Source of the DNA: Actinomycetes bacterium
GTDB lineage: Bacteria > Actinomycetota > Acidimicrobiia > Acidimicrobiales > Palsa-688
Assembly: GCA_021809105.1 (NCBI GenBank)
Contig: JAKBAM010000021.1
Span: 1-41,537, forward strand
DNA: 41,537 nt
Direction of reading: 5' to 3'
Below are positions 1 to 9,279 of the stretch, one piece after another. A model generated the notes under the pieces. The model did no database searches and was not told the origin of the DNA. It worked only from the letters and a program-made list of their open reading frames with translations. Numbering within the stretch: position 1 is the first letter of the stretch; each line of letters starts with the position of its first letter. A program made the translations under genes and the position numbers.

Positions 1-778
<778 letters not shown>

Positions 779-1279
779 ATCGTCACGCCACCTCCCGAAG
801 GAGAGGGCATGAAAATCATTTGAAGAGTCGGGTGTCGCTCTGGCGAGCATTGACACCCAACTGGCACAAGAACAGATTGTTTGTCCGTCATGTGCTGATT
901 GCTTTGTATTGACATGTCCGACGCGATGCTTCTGCGCCGTGCACGCCCGCACGAGCTTTTGGCTTCCTCTGTTCCGTTTTCAAGGTGCACTGCCGCAGGT
1001 GTACACGCTCAGTACGAGCGGCGGTACCCTCTGCGTCGGCCGGTCCGGTGCAACCAGTAGGTCGCTTCCATTCCGACTCGTCCGAGGCACCGTGGTGCTA
1101 TCGGGCGGCTTCTCAGCGTATCACCGGATTTGCGCCTGTCAAGCAACTTCTTGCTGGACCGCGCATCCCGGCTTGTTTGGGAAGCGTGGGAGACCTTAGC
1201 GGGGATGTGGGGACGCCGCCAGTCGTGGTGCTGGTCACCGCCAGGAGCCGGGGCGGGCAGCCCCGTGGAGGCACCGCCC
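779..1279 (-). other. rrn leader and promoter region (about 500 bp, no gene)
   Basis: This stretch between the glycosylase stop and 16S holds no convincing gene on either strand. Read leftward it contains a good promoter (listed separately), then about 330 bases of leader. A stretch on the minus strand near 983-962 (CTTGAAAACGGAACAGAGG) resembles the boxA-type antitermination element of actinobacterial rrn leaders. Pre-16S processing stems are expected here, but I could not fold the region. Confidence 0.6.
1115..1142 (-). promoter_or_regulatory. rrn operon promoter (-35 TTGACA, -10 TACGCT)
   Basis: On the minus strand a perfect -35 TTGACA (1142-1137) is followed after 16 bases by TACGCT (1120-1115), which matches the actinobacterial TAnnnT -10 consensus. 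Transcription would start near 1108, giving a leader of about 330 nt before 16S. It is the best promoter-like sequence in the intergenic region. Confidence 0.75.
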
Positions 1280-1990
1280 TCACGCGGTGGTCGGAGGTCG
1301 CCGGCGGCTGGCGCGCCGGTAAGTCGATATGTCCGGGCTGTCGGGCACCCAGTACCGCCAGGGCAGGTCGGCACCGGCGCGGAGGCCCACGCGCGGCCCG
1401 CGAGCCGGGGCGGCCGGGGGCGGGGTCTGGTCGTCGACAATCCAGGCCCCACCGGTGGCGGAGCACCCGCGCTCGCGGGCGGTCGGGGGCGCGGCGGAGG
1501 ACTCGCCGATAGCCACGTCCGCGCCGTCGTGGTCTCCCCCGATGCCGAATGCTTGGCACATGCGGGCGGGTCCCCGGCACAATTCCTGCCTCCTCGCATT
1601 CGGCGAGCGAGCCTGGCGCGCAGCGAACATGACCGCCGTCCCTGCCAACGGCTCCCCGGCGCGAAGGAGGACCGCCTGTGGGTCTCCGTCGGTTCCGCAG
1701 ACGATGTTTGCGCACCAGTGCATCCCGTAGGTGAAGTAGACGTACAGGTGCCCGGGAGGCCCCCACATGGTGGCGTTACGCGCGGTTCGCCCTCGGTACG
1801 CGTGACTACCGGGATCATCGGTCCCGCGGTAGGCCTCCACCTCGACGATGCGGGCCGCGCGGCCATTGGTGCCCATCAGGACCTTGTTCAGCAGGGCCGG
1901 CGCAACCTCGAGGGCGTCGCGGCGATACCACGTGCGAGGGAGGCGACATCCCGGCCAAGTCACCTCCCGGCGACCGGCCGTGGCATCCAT
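1280..1990 (-). CDS. 3-methyladenine DNA glycosylase (AAG/MPG family)
   Basis: A 236-residue alkyl-base DNA glycosylase that would excise alkylated purines such as 3-methyladenine to start base excision repair. The family core is clear: VEVEAYRG near residues 49-56, where the Glu of EAY (about E52) matches the catalytic Glu of human AAG, then HLYVYFTYGMHWCANIV, the equivalent of the human LYVYIIYGMYFCMN segment that holds the intercalating Tyr. The ATG at 1990 is chosen because the longer frame upstream overlaps argH and has no homology. The gene starts 38 bp after the argH stop, so it may be the last gene of the arginine transcript, and it lies directly upstream of the rrn promoter. Confidence 0.9.
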   Translation of the reverse strand: MDATAGRREVTWPGCRLPRTWYRRDALEVAPALLNKVLMGTNGRAARIVEVEAYRGTDDPGSHAYRGRTARNATMWGPPGHLYVYFTYGMHWCANIVCGTDGDPQAVLLRAGEPLAGTAVMFAARQARSPNARRQELCRGPARMCQAFGIGGDHDGADVAIGESSAAPPTARERGCSATGGAWIVDDQTPPPAAPARGPRVGLRAGADLPWRYWVPDSPDISTYRRASRRRPPTTA

Positions 1991-2028
1991 CGGCGACCCC
2001 GGGCCCTCGGTGGGTGTCTGCAATGGCG

Positions 2029-3432
2029 CTACGCTCCGGCGAGACGCACCCGTTGCCCCTCGAGGGCTTGGGCGAAGCGGCGCAGCTGGGCTGCAACAGG
2101 TACCGGGCCGGCGCCGCCGGGGCTGGTGCGGCGGGTGACCGCCACCCCTGGTTCCAGCAGCTCCAGGGCGCCGTCGCCCAGCGCAGGGTGAGCGGCCACC
2201 AACTCGGCGAGCGGGACGCGGCGCTGCAGTGCGTCGCGCACCAGTCCTCCCACCGTGGCGTGGGCCTGGCGGAATGGCATGCCTCGCTCGACCATCCACT
2301 CGGCCAGGTCAACGGCGGCCGCGGCCGGGGTGTCGGCTGCGGCCCGCATCCGGTCGGCGTCCCACGCAACGGTGGCCAGGAGCCCGGTCAGGGCGGAGAC
2401 CCCACCGCCGACCTGGTCCAGCGCATCGAACAGAGGCTCCTTGTCCTCCTGCAGGTCCCGATTGTAGGAGAGCGGCAGCCCCTTCAAGGTCGCCAGGAAG
2501 CCGGCCAAGTTGCCGACCAGGCGTCCCGATTTGCCCCGGGCCAGCTCCGCTATGTCGGGGTTCTTCTTCTGCGGGAGCATCGAGCTGCCGGTGGCGTAGG
2601 CGTCGTCGAGGGTGGCGAAGCCCCATTCGTCACTGGTCCAAAGGACCAGCTCCTCACCGATGCGCGACAAGTGGACGCCGATGAGCGCCAGGACGAACAG
2701 GCTCTCGGCGACGAAGTCGCGGTCCGAGACGGCGTCTAGGCTGTTGTCGAAGGTGGCGGAGAAACCGAGCTCGGCCGCCACCCCATCCGGGTCCAGCGGC
2801 AGCGACGACCCAGCCAGCGCGCCCGCTCCGAGCGGTGACACATCGAGACGCCGTCGAGCGTCGAAGAGGCGGTCCACATCCCGGGCCAACGCCCACCCAT
2901 GAGCCAGGAGGTGGTGGGCCAGAAGGACCGGTTGGGCCCGCTGCAGGTGGGTGTAGCCAGGAAGGTAGACCTCATCGGCAAAGGCGGACTGGGCCCGGGA
3001 CAACAGCACCGACTGGAGATCGACGAGGCGAGACGACATCTCTAGCAGCGAGCGCTTCGCGAACAACCGCAGGTCGGTGGCGATCTGATCGTTGCGGCTG
3101 CGGCCGGTGTGCAAGCGAGCGCCGACATCCCCTGCGATCTCGGTCACCCGCCTTTCGATGGCGGTGTGAATATCTTCATCCCCGGCCCCGGCGTCGCCGG
3201 CGCCGGGGATGAACACGCCCGTCGCCAGCTCTTCCTCGACGCGGTCGAGCGCGGCGACGAGGATCCCGGCGTCGCTCTCGGAGAGGATGCCGCCTCGGGC
3301 CAGGCCGCGCACGTGGGCGCGCGACCCGGCCAGGTCATCGGTGGCGAGCCGTCGGTCGTAGTGAAGGCTGACCGTGAAGCGCCAGAGCTCTGCTGCCGGG
3401 CCGGAGTCGAAGCGGCCCTCCCAGAGCGTCAC
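2029..3432 (-). CDS. argH: argininosuccinate lyase
   Basis: A 467-residue enzyme catalysing the last step of arginine synthesis, splitting argininosuccinate into arginine and fumarate; normally a cytosolic homotetramer. The fumarase/aspartase superfamily signature GSSMLPQKKNPD is at about 282-293, with HTGRSRNDQ at 108-116 and GYTHLQRAQP at 159-168 (catalytic His region). The start is GTG at 3432, which overlaps the argG stop by four bases (GTGA) and gives the normal family length; the frame continues upstream only as an argG shadow. Last arg gene of the cluster. Confidence 0.97.
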   Translation of the reverse strand: MTLWEGRFDSGPAAELWRFTVSLHYDRRLATDDLAGSRAHVRGLARGGILSESDAGILVAALDRVEEELATGVFIPGAGDAGAGDEDIHTAIERRVTEIAGDVGARLHTGRSRNDQIATDLRLFAKRSLLEMSSRLVDLQSVLLSRAQSAFADEVYLPGYTHLQRAQPVLLAHHLLAHGWALARDVDRLFDARRRLDVSPLGAGALAGSSLPLDPDGVAAELGFSATFDNSLDAVSDRDFVAESLFVLALIGVHLSRIGEELVLWTSDEWGFATLDDAYATGSSMLPQKKNPDIAELARGKSGRLVGNLAGFLATLKGLPLSYNRDLQEDKEPLFDALDQVGGGVSALTGLLATVAWDADRMRAAADTPAAAAVDLAEWMVERGMPFRQAHATVGGLVRDALQRRVPLAELVAAHPALGDGALELLEPGVAVTRRTSPGGAGPVPVAAQLRRFAQALEGQRVRLAGA

Positions 3433-4655
3433 GACCCGCTGAGGCCCTGCCCGGCTCCGCCGGAACCGGTCCCCACCTGGCGCTCCGCCCACGTGGCCAC
3501 CCCGAGGCCCCACAGGCGCACGAAGCCCTCGGCGTCTTGGTGGCGGAATCGGTCGGCAGCCTCGTAGGTGGCCAACGAGTAGTCGTACAGGCTGACGTCG
3601 CTGCGCCGGCCTGCCACGATGCAGCGACCCGGAAGTTCGCAGCGCAGCCGGACGTCCCCGCTGACGTACTCCTGGCTCTTGTCCACGAAGGCGTCGAGCG
3701 CCTGCTTGAGGGGCGAGAACCACAACCCGTCGTAGACCAAGTCGGCGTAGCGGGGCTCGAGGCGCGCCTTCTCATGGGCCAGATCACGCTCCAGGGTCAG
3801 ATCCTCGAGGTCGGCGTGGGCCATCAGCAGGGCCAGGGCGCCTGGGCATTCGTAGATCTCGCGGCTCTTGATGCCGACGCGACGATTTTCCACCATGTCT
3901 ATACGACCCCAGCCGTAGCTGCCGACGATGCGATCGACCTCACCGATGAGCTGGTGCAGGGGCTGCTTCTTGCCGTCGATGGCCACGGGAAGACCCTGCT
4001 CGAAGGAGATGACCAACTCCACCGGGTCGGTGGCAGTCGGGGTGGTCAGCTCGTAGACGTCCTCGGGCGGCGCCTCCCATGGGTCCTCGAGGATTCCGCA
4101 CTCGATGGTCCGGCCCCAAAGGTTCTGGTCGATGGAGTACGGGCTGGACTTGGTCACCGTGATCGGGATGTCCCAGCGCTCGGCGTACTCGATGGACTGC
4201 TCGCGGGTGAGGCCCCAGCCCCGCACGGGTGCGATGACCTCGAGGTCCGGCGCCAGGGCCATCGTCGACACCTCGAAGCGGACCTGGTCGTTGCCCTTGC
4301 CGGTGCAGCCGTGCGCCACGGCGTCGGCGTTGAACTCCCGCGCGGCGGCGACCAGGTGCTTCACGATGACCGGGCGCGACAGCGACGAGATGAGCGGGTA
4401 CTTGCCTTCGTACTTGGCGTTGGCCTTGAGCGCAGGCGCCACGTACTCGTTGGCGTACTCCTCGCGCAGGTCGAGCACGACGGCCTCGACGGCGCCGGCC
4501 GCCTTGGCCCGCTCCTTGATCTCGTCCCAGTCGCCGCCCTGGCCGACGTCGGCAGCTAGGGCTATCACCTCGACCCCGAGCTCCTCGCCCATCCAGCGTA
4601 CGGCCACAGATGTGTCAAGGCCGCCGCTGTAGGCCAGTACCACTCGCTTCGCCAT
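3429..4655 (-). CDS. argG: argininosuccinate synthase
   Basis: A 408-residue enzyme that joins citrulline and aspartate, using ATP, to form argininosuccinate. The PP-loop ATP-binding motif AYSGGLDTS is at residues 8-16, followed by ADVGQGGDWDEI and GCTGKGNDQVRFE; all are hallmarks of ArgG and its length is typical. The ATG start has a recognisable AAAGGAA Shine-Dalgarno about nine bases upstream. It lies 47 bp after argR, the widest gap inside the cluster apart from that upstream of argR, so a second promoter there is possible. It overlaps argH by four bases. Confidence 0.98.
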   Translation of the reverse strand: MAKRVVLAYSGGLDTSVAVRWMGEELGVEVIALAADVGQGGDWDEIKERAKAAGAVEAVVLDLREEYANEYVAPALKANAKYEGKYPLISSLSRPVIVKHLVAAAREFNADAVAHGCTGKGNDQVRFEVSTMALAPDLEVIAPVRGWGLTREQSIEYAERWDIPITVTKSSPYSIDQNLWGRTIECGILEDPWEAPPEDVYELTTPTATDPVELVISFEQGLPVAIDGKKQPLHQLIGEVDRIVGSYGWGRIDMVENRRVGIKSREIYECPGALALLMAHADLEDLTLERDLAHEKARLEPRYADLVYDGLWFSPLKQALDAFVDKSQEYVSGDVRLRCELPGRCIVAGRRSDVSLYDYSLATYEAADRFRHQDAEGFVRLWGLGVATWAERQVGTGSGGAGQGLSGS

Positions 4656-4702
4656 TGCTCTCGTTCCTTTTGTCAGGTTGGTTGGGGAAAGGGGGGGTGG
4701 GC

Positions 4703-5170
4703 TCAGAGGCCGGCGAGCTCACGGAGGGTGGCCCCTACGCGGCCGCCGGCGGTGCCGGTCTCGGCGATCACCAGAAGTGTGTCATCCCCGGCGACGGTGC
4801 CGATGATTCCGGGGAGGCCGGCCCGGTCGAGGGCCGAGGCGACCACGTGGGCCGATCCTGGTGGGGTGCGCACGACCACCAGGTTGGCAGAGCCGGCGAC
4901 CTCCACGACCCACTCGCCGAGGACGCGGCGGAGATGATCACCGGGTGCCACCCGGTCCTTGGGCAGCTCGGGGACGGCGTAGACCGACTCGCCACCTCCG
5001 GTGCGGACCTTGACGGCGCCGAGGTCCTCCAGGTCGCGTGACACGGTGGCCTGGGTGGCCTCGACGCCGGCAGCGGCCAGCAGCTCCACGAGCTGGACCT
5101 GGCTGGTGACCGCCTCTGTCTCGAGCAATTGGCCGATCCGGTGCTGGCGCTGGTTCTTGGACAGCCTCAT
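4703..5170 (-). CDS. argR: arginine repressor ArgR
   Basis: A 155-residue arginine-responsive transcriptional regulator of the ArgR/AhrC family, usually a hexamer. The N-terminal winged helix contains the recognition helix QATVSRDLEDLG (about 40-51, with the conserved Ser44-Arg45). The C-terminal domain carries GTVAGDDTLLVIAE (about 124-137), whose Asp pair (129-130) binds arginine in the family. The ATG at 5170 follows GGGAAGG and gives the standard length. It sits between argF and argG, as in many actinobacteria, and probably controls this cluster and itself. Confidence 0.96.
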   Translation of the reverse strand: MRLSKNQRQHRIGQLLETEAVTSQVQLVELLAAAGVEATQATVSRDLEDLGAVKVRTGGGESVYAVPELPKDRVAPGDHLRRVLGEWVVEVAGSANLVVVRTPPGSAHVVASALDRAGLPGIIGTVAGDDTLLVIAETGTAGGRVGATLRELAGL

Positions 5171-5191
5171 TGCGGCCTTCCCGTCGTCCGG

Positions 5192-5209
5192 CCATCGTTG
5201 GAACCATGG
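5192..5209. promoter_or_regulatory. 18-bp imperfect palindrome upstream of argR (possible operator)
   Basis: CCATCGTTGGAACCATGG lies in the 61-bp gap between argF and argR, 22 bp upstream of the argR start. It matches its own reverse complement at 14 of 18 positions. Its length equals that of a classical ARG box, but it lacks the A/T-rich character of known boxes, so an operator role is only a suggestion. Confidence 0.35.
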
Positions 5210-5231
5210 GGGGTTCTGTGCTGGGCCGGGC

Positions 5232-6113
5232 TCACCGCAGCATCCAGAGGAGGAGGCCGCGTGCCGCGTGCATCCGGTTGGCCGCCTCGGTCCACACCAG
5301 GCTGGAGGGGCCATCGATGACCTCGCCGGTCACCTCCTCGCCGCGGTGGGCGGGTAGGCAGTGGAGGAAGACCGCCCCGGGCGACGCGCCAGCCATCAGC
5401 TCGGCATCGACCTGGTACCCGGCGAAGGCATCGGCCCGTGACGCCGACTCGGCCTCCTGACCCATCGACACCCAGGTATCGGTGACCACCACATCAGCCC
5501 CCGCCACCGCATCTTGGGGTCGGGCCGCGACCTCGACGGCGCCATATCCCCTGGCCGCGTCCAGCGCCACCTCGTCTATGGCGTGGCCGGCTGGGCAGGC
5601 GAGGCGGACTCCGATGCCAGCCATCGCCGCCGCCAGGGTGAGGCTGCGGGCCACGTTGTTGCCGTCCCCGACCCACGCCAGCGTGTGCCCGGAGAGCGAT
5701 CCCCAGTGCTGGCGTAGGGTGAGGAGGTCGGCCAGGGCTTGGCACGGGTGGGCCACATCCGAGAGCAGGTTGACGATGGGGATGGCATCGAGGGCGGCCA
5801 TCTCCTCGAGGACCCGGTGATCGAACACCCTGGCGCCCAACACCGCGTGGTACTGGGCGAGGACCTTGGTCACATCGGCGATGGGTTCGCGTACACCCAG
5901 GCCGATCTCCTCGGCCCGGATGGTGACCGGGTGGCCGCCGAGACCGACGACGGCCATCTCGGTGGAATTGCGAGTCCGGTTGGAGGGCTTCTCGAAGATC
6001 AAGGCGGCACCGCGCCCCGACATGATCGCGGGTGGGGGCATCACTTCGGCCCAGTCGAGGATCGCGGTTAGGTCCTCGGGGGTGAGGTCGTCGATGTCGA
6101 GCACGTGTCTCAA
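5232..6113 (-). CDS. argF: ornithine carbamoyltransferase
   Basis: A 293-residue enzyme making citrulline from ornithine and carbamoyl phosphate. The carbamoyl phosphate loop reads SNRTR (about 44-48) where STRTR is more usual, and the ornithine loop HCLPAHRG and DTWVSMGQE are both present. The start is placed at TTG 6113: this gives MRHVLDIDDL, which matches the family N-terminus, overlaps the argD stop by four bases (TTGA) and sits a few bases after GGGGAAGG. A GTG three codons later is the alternative. Its carbamoyl phosphate would come from CarAB, encoded elsewhere in the window. Confidence 0.95.
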   Translation of the reverse strand: MRHVLDIDDLTPEDLTAILDWAEVMPPPAIMSGRGAALIFEKPSNRTRNSTEMAVVGLGGHPVTIRAEEIGLGVREPIADVTKVLAQYHAVLGARVFDHRVLEEMAALDAIPIVNLLSDVAHPCQALADLLTLRQHWGSLSGHTLAWVGDGNNVARSLTLAAAMAGIGVRLACPAGHAIDEVALDAARGYGAVEVAARPQDAVAGADVVVTDTWVSMGQEAESASRADAFAGYQVDAELMAGASPGAVFLHCLPAHRGEEVTGEVIDGPSSLVWTEAANRMHAARGLLLWMLR

Positions 6114-7279
6114 GAGACCTTCCCCATGGCGGCGGCGAAGCGGGCGACGCCTTCGTCGACCTCGGCGCCCTCCACCAGCAGGGACGGGGCGAAGCGGATG
6201 GCGGTCGGCGTGACCGCATTGACCACCAGACCGGCGTCGAGGGCGGCGGCGGCGACGAGACGTGCGTCTATCCCGCCCTCGAGCTCGGCAGCGAGCAGCA
6301 AACCCAGTCCCCGCACCGAGGCGACCCCTGGGAGGGCTGCGAGCGCCTGCCGGAGGCGGGCACCCGCGCGCTCGGCCCTCGCCGGCACCTCCTGGGCCTC
6401 CATGACAGCGAGGACCGCCCGGGCCGCTGAAGCGGCGAGGGGTTGGCCTCCGTAGGTGGTCCCGTGGTCGCCCGGGACGAACGAGGAAGCGACCTCCGAA
6501 CGGGCCCAGCAGGCGCCGATCGGCACTCCGTTGCCCAGGGCCTTGGCCAGCGTGACCACATCCGGCTGGATCCCGAAATGCTGGAAGCCGAACCACCGAC
6601 CGGTGCGGCCCAACCCGGTCTGGACCTCGTCGACGATCATGAGCAGGTCGCGCTCGTCGCAGATCCGGCGCACTGCGGCCAAGTAGTCGGCGCCGGCCGG
6701 GTTGACGCCGCCCTCGCCCTGCAGCGGCTCGACGAGGATCGCCGCCACTGAGGGGTCGACGGCCGCCTCGAGGTCCTCGACATCGTTCCAAGCGACGTGG
6801 CGGAAACCTTCGGGCAGAGGCTGGAAGGGCTCGTGCTTGGCCGGTTGGCCGGTGGCGTGCAGGGTTGCCAGGGTGCGGCCGTGGAAGCTGTTGTAGGCGC
6901 TGATCACGCCGAACTTGCCGTGCCTACCCCACTTGCGAGCCAGCTTGATCGCGCACTCGTTGGCTTCGGCGCCGCTGTTGGTGAAGAACACCTTGCCCGG
7001 CCCGGCATCGATCAACCGGTCGATGGTGGCCGCGACCTCGGGCCCCGGAAGGGTGCCGTACAAGTTGGAAGTGTGTACCAGCGTGCCGGCCTGCTCACAG
7101 ATCGCTGCGGTCACCGCAGGGTGGGCGTGACCCAGGGATGTGACTGCGAGGCCGGAAAGGAAGTCCAGGTATTCCTTGCCGTCCTCGTCGTAGAGGTGGG
7201 CTCCGGCGCCTCGCACGAAAGTGACGAGGGGCTCCGGGTAGGTCGTCATAAGGTGGGCCCGATACCCGCCAGCGGTCAT
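6110..7279 (-). CDS. argD: acetylornithine aminotransferase
   Basis: A 389-residue PLP-dependent class III aminotransferase converting N-acetylglutamate semialdehyde and glutamate to N-acetylornithine. Visible marks are the N-terminal LSGLAVTSLGH, FFTNSGAEANE (phosphate-binding), IVDEVQTGLGRTG with the cofactor-binding Asp, and VTLAKALGNGVPIGA with the Schiff-base Lys. The ATG overlaps the argB stop by four bases (ATGA) and the 3' end overlaps argF. Full length, with no anomalies. Confidence 0.97.
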   Translation of the reverse strand: MTAGGYRAHLMTTYPEPLVTFVRGAGAHLYDEDGKEYLDFLSGLAVTSLGHAHPAVTAAICEQAGTLVHTSNLYGTLPGPEVAATIDRLIDAGPGKVFFTNSGAEANECAIKLARKWGRHGKFGVISAYNSFHGRTLATLHATGQPAKHEPFQPLPEGFRHVAWNDVEDLEAAVDPSVAAILVEPLQGEGGVNPAGADYLAAVRRICDERDLLMIVDEVQTGLGRTGRWFGFQHFGIQPDVVTLAKALGNGVPIGACWARSEVASSFVPGDHGTTYGGQPLAASAARAVLAVMEAQEVPARAERAGARLRQALAALPGVASVRGLGLLLAAELEGGIDARLVAAAALDAGLVVNAVTPTAIRFAPSLLVEGAEVDEGVARFAAAMGKVS

Positions 7280-8133
7280 GAGTGCACCATCGTGCCGACT
7301 CCTTCGTCGGTGAATATCTCTAGCAGCAGGGCATGGGCAGTCCGACCGTCGAGCACGTGTGCGGAGCCAACCCCGGCTCGCACGGCTGCCAGGCAGCTGC
7401 GGACCTTGGGGATCATCCCCTCCCCGATCGTCCCGTCCGCCAGCAACGCCTCGAGCGCGTCGGGAGTGATCTCGGAGATCCGGGTGGCGGCGTCGGTCTT
7501 GTCGGTACGGATTCCGTCGACGTCGGTCAGGTACACCAGCTTGGCCGCGCCTACGGCGGCAGCTATGGCACCGGCGGCGGTGTCGGCGTTGATGTTGTAA
7601 GCCTGGCCGGCACCGTCGGTGCCGATCGTCGCGACCACCGGCACGAGATCCTCCGCCATCAGGCGAGCGAGGAGGTCCGGGTTGACCGCGGCCACATCGC
7701 CGACGAACCCGAGCGCCGGGTCCCGCGCTGATGCGGTCAGGATCGCGGCATCCTCACCTGACACCCCGACGGCCAGGGGGGCGTGCACGTTGATGGCGGC
7801 AACGAGGTCACGGTTGACCTTGCCGACCAGCACCATCCGCGCGATGTCCAGCGTCTCGGCGTCGGTGACCCTCAGCCCGTCGACGAACTCCGGCGCCTTT
7901 CCCAACCGTCGCATCATCTCGCCGATCTGCGGCCCGCCCCCGTGTACCACGACCGGGCGCATGCCGACGCTGCGCATGAGGACGATGTCGCCGGCGAAGC
8001 TGGCCAGGTCGGCTTCGCCACCATCAGCAGCCATGGCGTTGCCGCCGTACTTGACGACGATCGTCTCTCCCCAGAAGCGACGGATGTAGGGCAGCGCCTC
8101 GATGAGCACGCCTGCTTTTGCGTGGGGGGTCAC
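7276..8133 (-). CDS. argB: acetylglutamate kinase
   Basis: A 285-residue amino-acid kinase phosphorylating N-acetylglutamate, commonly the arginine-inhibited step. Seen are VVKYGGNAM (about 26-34), VVVHGGGPQI and the nucleotide-binding LTDVDGI segment. The GTG at 8133 overlaps the argC stop by four bases (GTGA) and gives the family N-terminus MTPHAKAGVLIEALPYI. In many actinobacteria argJ sits between argC and argB. Here the two genes touch, so argJ is absent from this position. Confidence 0.97.
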   Translation of the reverse strand: MTPHAKAGVLIEALPYIRRFWGETIVVKYGGNAMAADGGEADLASFAGDIVLMRSVGMRPVVVHGGGPQIGEMMRRLGKAPEFVDGLRVTDAETLDIARMVLVGKVNRDLVAAINVHAPLAVGVSGEDAAILTASARDPALGFVGDVAAVNPDLLARLMAEDLVPVVATIGTDGAGQAYNINADTAAGAIAAAVGAAKLVYLTDVDGIRTDKTDAATRISEITPDALEALLADGTIGEGMIPKVRSCLAAVRAGVGSAHVLDGRTAHALLLEIFTDEGVGTMVHS

Positions 8134-9149
8134 GGATAGAGGCCGGCGATCGGGAGCCCGGCGGTCTCGCCCAGGCCAAGGGCCACATTGGCGCACTGGA
8201 TGGCCTGGCCGGCAGCTCCCTTCGTCAGGTTGTCGAGAGCACAGATCGCCACGATCCAGCCGGTGCGGGGATCGTGGCGGGCGGTGAGGTGGGCGACGTT
8301 CGATCCCAACGTGGCCTTGGTCGAGGGCGATCGCCCGGAGACCACCACGAACGGCTGATCCCGGTAGGTCTCAGCCAGGACCTCTAGGGCATCTGGCGCT
8401 CCAGGGATCGGGCGCAGGTAGCACGTAGCCAGGATCCCCCGGTTCATCGGCGCCAGATGGGGCGTGAACAGCACCTGGGCCCCCGTGGCCTGCTCGATCT
8501 CGGGCGTGTGGCGGTGGGTCAGCAACCCATAGGCAGTGAAGTCTTCGTCCACGGTGTTGAAATGGGTGCCCGGCTTGGCGGCGCGGCCCGCGCCCGACAC
8601 GCCGCTGGCGGCATCGACTATGACGCCGGTCGGCTCGGCCGATCCGGCCCGTACCAGCGGCGCGACGGCCAGGGCAGCCGCGGTGACGTAGCAGCCTGCG
8701 GCCGCGACCAACCGGGCTCCGGCCAGAGCGGAACGAAACAGCTCGGGTATGCCGAACGCCGCCCTGGCCAGCAGCTCTGGATGCCGGTGGACCTCCCCGT
8801 ACCAGGTCGGGTAGAGCCCGGGATCCTTCAGGCGGAAATCGGCGGCGAGGTCGACCACTAGCTCGTGATCCTCGACAAGCGCCGGCACCAGGTCCTGGGA
8901 AGCTCCGTGAGGCAGCGCCAGAAAGACTACGTCGGCCCCCTCGGCCGCCTCGGCGCCGGCCGGGGCGTACACGGTGTCAGGGAATGCTGCAGCCAGGCTG
9001 GGGTAAAGGTCCGCCACCCGCGTCCCGGCCTGACTCTCGCCGCTGACCGCCGTTACCTCGAAGTCGGGGTGGCCAGCCAGCAAGCGCAACAGCTCGGCCC
9101 CGGCAAAGCCGGAAGCACCGAGCACTGCGACAGTCCGGGTGGAGCTCAC
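8130..9149 (-). CDS. argC: N-acetyl-gamma-glutamyl-phosphate reductase
   Basis: A 339-residue NADPH-dependent dehydrogenase, the third step of arginine synthesis. The Rossmann motif GASGFAG is at about 11-17 and the catalytic Cys lies in AAAGCYVTA (about C153). Most relatives read NPGCYPT, so the flanking residues differ. The GTG at 9149 is preferred: a TATGAT -10 ends exactly six bases before it, so a leaderless mRNA would start at this codon. A GTG at 9164 would add five residues but lies inside the promoter. First gene of the arginine cluster. Confidence 0.95.
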   Translation of the reverse strand: MSSTRTVAVLGASGFAGAELLRLLAGHPDFEVTAVSGESQAGTRVADLYPSLAAAFPDTVYAPAGAEAAEGADVVFLALPHGASQDLVPALVEDHELVVDLAADFRLKDPGLYPTWYGEVHRHPELLARAAFGIPELFRSALAGARLVAAAGCYVTAAALAVAPLVRAGSAEPTGVIVDAASGVSGAGRAAKPGTHFNTVDEDFTAYGLLTHRHTPEIEQATGAQVLFTPHLAPMNRGILATCYLRPIPGAPDALEVLAETYRDQPFVVVSGRSPSTKATLGSNVAHLTARHDPRTGWIVAICALDNLTKGAAGQAIQCANVALGLGETAGLPIAGLYP

Positions 9150-9155
9150 GCACCC

Positions 9156-9184
9156 ATCATACACACACGTGCATACTCATGCGC
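9156..9184 (-). promoter_or_regulatory. argC promoter with ARG-box-like operator
   Basis: On the minus strand the -10 hexamer TATGAT (9161-9156) is separated by six bases from the argC GTG. Just upstream, GCATGAGTATGC (9182-9171) is a palindrome with GCAT/ATGC half-sites around a 4-base centre, like the core of actinobacterial ARG boxes. ArgR bound there would cover the -35/-10 spacer. No TTGACA-like -35 is visible. Confidence 0.55.
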
Positions 9185-9279
9185 CCCAGGTGCCTGTGGA
9201 GATCTCGGAGGTTGTGCACACAGAAAACACAGCCCCAGGGGTCTGGTTGCCCACAGGACCGGCGGTGCACTATCGCCCT

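Noticed and set aside
3537..4559. Long plus-strand open frame opposite argG
   Set aside because: It mirrors a real gene in a GC-rich genome, has no recognisable domain, and argG accounts fully for the codon pattern.
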